A DNA stretch of 7,815 nucleotides from contig JAQBZT010000139.1 in assembly GCA_027622355.1 (NCBI GenBank), positions 1 to 7,815 on the forward strand, given 5' to 3'. The DNA is from a bacterium. GTDB taxonomy: Bacteria > UBA8248. The notes under the pieces were generated by a model that was not told the DNA's origin, did not search any database, and was given only the letters and a program-made list of their open reading frames with translations. The translations under genes were made by a program, and so were the position numbers. Positions 6,182 through 7,815 of the stretch are shown one piece after another. Positions within the stretch are counted from its first letter, which is position 1, and every line of letters starts with the position of its first letter.

Positions 6182-7815
6182 GAGCAGCGATCCTTTCGAT
6201 CTCGGCCGAAACGGAGGGCGGTGAAGCCAGCGGAATCGTAACACGGAAGATGGCCCCTTTGGGATTGTTGTCTTCCACCGTAATCAGGCCGTTGTGCTCG
6301 CTGATGATACGGTGGCAGATGGCCAGCCCAAGGCCGGTCCCCCGGTTCTTCGTCGAAAAGTACGGGAAAAATACATCGAGCTTGTTCTCATCGGGAACGC
6401 CGTCTCCCTCGTCCCGCACCTCGACCACCACCTGGCTGCGGGGAACGTCGAAGGAAGCCTGAAACTCGACCACCCCCTCGCCGTTCATGGCCTCGAACGC
6501 GTTCTCGAGCAGGTTGATCAGGACGCGCTGCAACTGCTCGGAGTCCGCCATCACGTAAGGAATATCCGGATCGAAATCGATCTTCAGGCGGACATCGGCG
6601 CTTCTGTCCTGATACAGGGAAACCACCTCGCCGAGAAGACTGTTCAGACGGACCGGCCGAAGCCGCGGTTCGGGCATGCGGGCGAACCGGCTGAACTCGT
6701 TCACCAATTCCATCAAGCTCTGTACCTGGTGAATGATGGTTTCGGTGCACACTTCGAAGACATCGGGGAAATCCTCGGCGTCCTGCTGGAACTTCCGGCG
6801 CATCCGCTGGGCGGAAAGTTGGATCGGGGTCAAGGGGTTTTTGATCTCGTGCGCGATGCCCTGGGCCACTTCGCGCCAGGCGGCCGAGCGCTGGGCACGG
6901 ATGAGCGCCGTCATGTCATCGAACACGATAACGCCGCCGATATTTCGCCCCTCGGCATTATGAAGCAGCGTCAGGCTCGCCCGAAGGGTCAGCACGCGGC
7001 CGTCCAGCATGATCTCCACCTGATCCGACGCGCTTTTCCTGCCCTCTTCCCGCATCATTTTCAGCAGGCTGCGCACCGGTTCGAGATGATTGCTCGAAAA
7101 TACCTCGTTGAAAGGTTTTCCCACCGCGTCCTGGGGAGACAACTGGAGAAGTTGCGAGGCCGCGTTGTTGAGAATGGTGATCCGGCCCCGGCGGTTGATG
7201 GAGACCACCCCCGTGCCGATGTGCTCGAGCATGGCCTCCATGTAGGCCCTTCGGCGCTCGATCTCGAGGTTAGACTGGCGGAGATTCTTCGATGCGATTT
7301 CGATGTTCTTTTTGTTGTTGTTGAGTTCTTCCGTCATCCGGTTGAAGGCGTCCACGAGGATTCCCACCTCGCCGTCTGCCTCCACGTCGACCCGGTGCTC
7401 CAAATCGCCCTCCGAAACCGCCCGGGTGCCCTCCGCCAGCTTTTCGATGGCGACCGTGATGCCCCGCGCGAGGTAGAAGCCGAACCAGATCGCGGAGAAA
7501 ACGATCAAAAGAGCGACCAGAAGGAAGGTGATGATGTAGCTCGCCTTGATCGGGTCTTTCGAAAGCTCGAACTCTTTGTAGTCTTCGTAGGCGTTGAATA
7601 TTCCCTTGACCTTTTCCACCAGCCGCCCGGAGACGAACTGGGAGACGACGACGAAGCCCGTGACCTCCTTCCCCGACTTGATGGGATAGATGCCGTGGAT
7701 GACATCCTCGGCCCCGGCACTCTCCACGCTCGAGCGCGCCTCTCCCCGCAGGACTTCTTCCAGATACCGGGCCTTGGACGAGGGATAGGCGACGCGGGAG
7801 ACGCCCTCGCGGCTT
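6174..7815 (-). CDS. NtrY-type membrane sensor histidine kinase, 5' end beyond the window
   Basis: 546 residues are visible; the frame stays open to the right edge, so the true start lies outside. Counting from the first visible residue: a probably periplasmic sensor segment (1-90), a membrane helix (about 93-115), HAMP linker (about 115-170), coiled coil, and PAS domain (about 190-300). The kinase core follows, with phospho-accepting H322 in IAHEIKNPLTP, N-box NLLENAFEAM (434-443), G1 box DEGDGVPDE (468-476), F-box FFPYFSTK (482-489) and G2 box GTGLGLAI (492-499). The AWREVAQGIAHEIKNPLTPIQ region is typical of NtrY. All catalytic motifs are present, so it should autophosphorylate. Its stop overlaps the TTG start of the receiver-LpxC gene by 8 nt, which marks that protein as its likely partner. 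The ligand cannot be told from sequence. A GTG at 7727 is in frame but internal to the gene. Confidence 0.93.
   Translation of the reverse strand, partial: SREGVSRVAYPSSKARYLEEVLRGEARSSVESAGAEDVIHGIYPIKSGKEVTGFVVVSQFVSGRLVEKVKGIFNAYEDYKEFELSKDPIKASYIITFLLVALLIVFSAIWFGFYLARGITVAIEKLAEGTRAVSEGDLEHRVDVEADGEVGILVDAFNRMTEELNNNKKNIEIASKNLRQSNLEIERRRAYMEAMLEHIGTGVVSINRRGRITILNNAASQLLQLSPQDAVGKPFNEVFSSNHLEPVRSLLKMMREEGRKSASDQVEIMLDGRVLTLRASLTLLHNAEGRNIGGVIVFDDMTALIRAQRSAAWREVAQGIAHEIKNPLTPIQLSAQRMRRKFQQDAEDFPDVFEVCTETIIHQVQSLMELVNEFSRFARMPEPRLRPVRLNSLLGEVVSLYQDRSADVRLKIDFDPDIPYVMADSEQLQRVLINLLENAFEAMNGEGVVEFQASFDVPRSQVVVEVRDEGDGVPDENKLDVFFPYFSTKNRGTGLGLAICHRIISEHNGLITVEDNNPKGAIFRVTIPLASPPSVSAEIERIAALG
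6191..6195 (-). promoter_or_regulatory. Ribosome binding site AAGGA for the TTG start of receiver-LpxC
   Basis: AAGGA lies 9 nt before TTG at 6181, inside the last codons of the kinase. The product then starts LDKGHVLIVDDEE, the standard distance from the receiver's first strand. The only other upstream start in frame, GTG at 6244, would add 21 residues encoded inside the kinase gene and unlike any receiver. Confidence 0.6.

Noticed and set aside
7300..7330. Short GTT/AAC trinucleotide run in the kinase gene
   Set aside because: It encodes a few Asn and Lys residues after the HAMP domain. It is too short to be a functional repeat or phase-variation tract.

Overview
All seven genes in this window lie on the minus strand, so the locus is transcribed from the right edge to the left. 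The window reads as a stretch of a high-GC chromosome from a Gram-negative (outer-membrane-bearing) bacterium. It carries lipid A synthesis (LpxC), a lipoprotein carrier (LolA-like), a site-2 protease (RseP) and the MEP isoprenoid pathway (IspG). The taxon cannot be fixed from this alone. An uncultured deltaproteobacterium-like or related diderm lineage is a guess. No RNA genes, mobile elements, CRISPR arrays or sizeable repeats were seen.

In transcription order the genes are: (1) a membrane sensor histidine kinase of the NtrY type, whose 5' end lies beyond the right edge; (2) a single reading frame that joins an NtrX-type receiver domain to a complete LpxC deacetylase; (3) purM; (4) purN; (5) a LolA-like periplasmic lipoprotein carrier; (6) rseP; (7) ispG, cut off by the left edge. 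Neighbours overlap or nearly touch: 8-nt overlap, 98-nt gap, 4-nt overlap, 41-nt gap, 21-nt gap, 7-nt gap. This fits one long operon. The 98 bp before purM is the only gap large enough for an internal promoter, and no convincing one is visible there.

The standout is the kinase / receiver-LpxC pair. In an ordinary NtrY-NtrX system the response regulator carries a sigma-54 AAA+ domain and a DNA-binding domain after its receiver. Here both are absent, and after a flexible linker the protein continues as LpxC, the enzyme of the committed step of lipid A synthesis, with its zinc and catalytic residues intact. The layout predicts that a membrane sensor controls lipopolysaccharide production directly, by phosphorylating the enzyme, without a transcription step. 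LpxC also ends very soon after its last catalytic motif and lacks the long C-terminal tail through which FtsH degrades the E. coli enzyme. That is consistent with a different mode of control.

The downstream envelope genes (LolA-like carrier, RseP) fit an outer-membrane theme. purM and purN supply purines and look like housekeeping passengers. IspG has an unusual N-terminal extension of about 50 residues.
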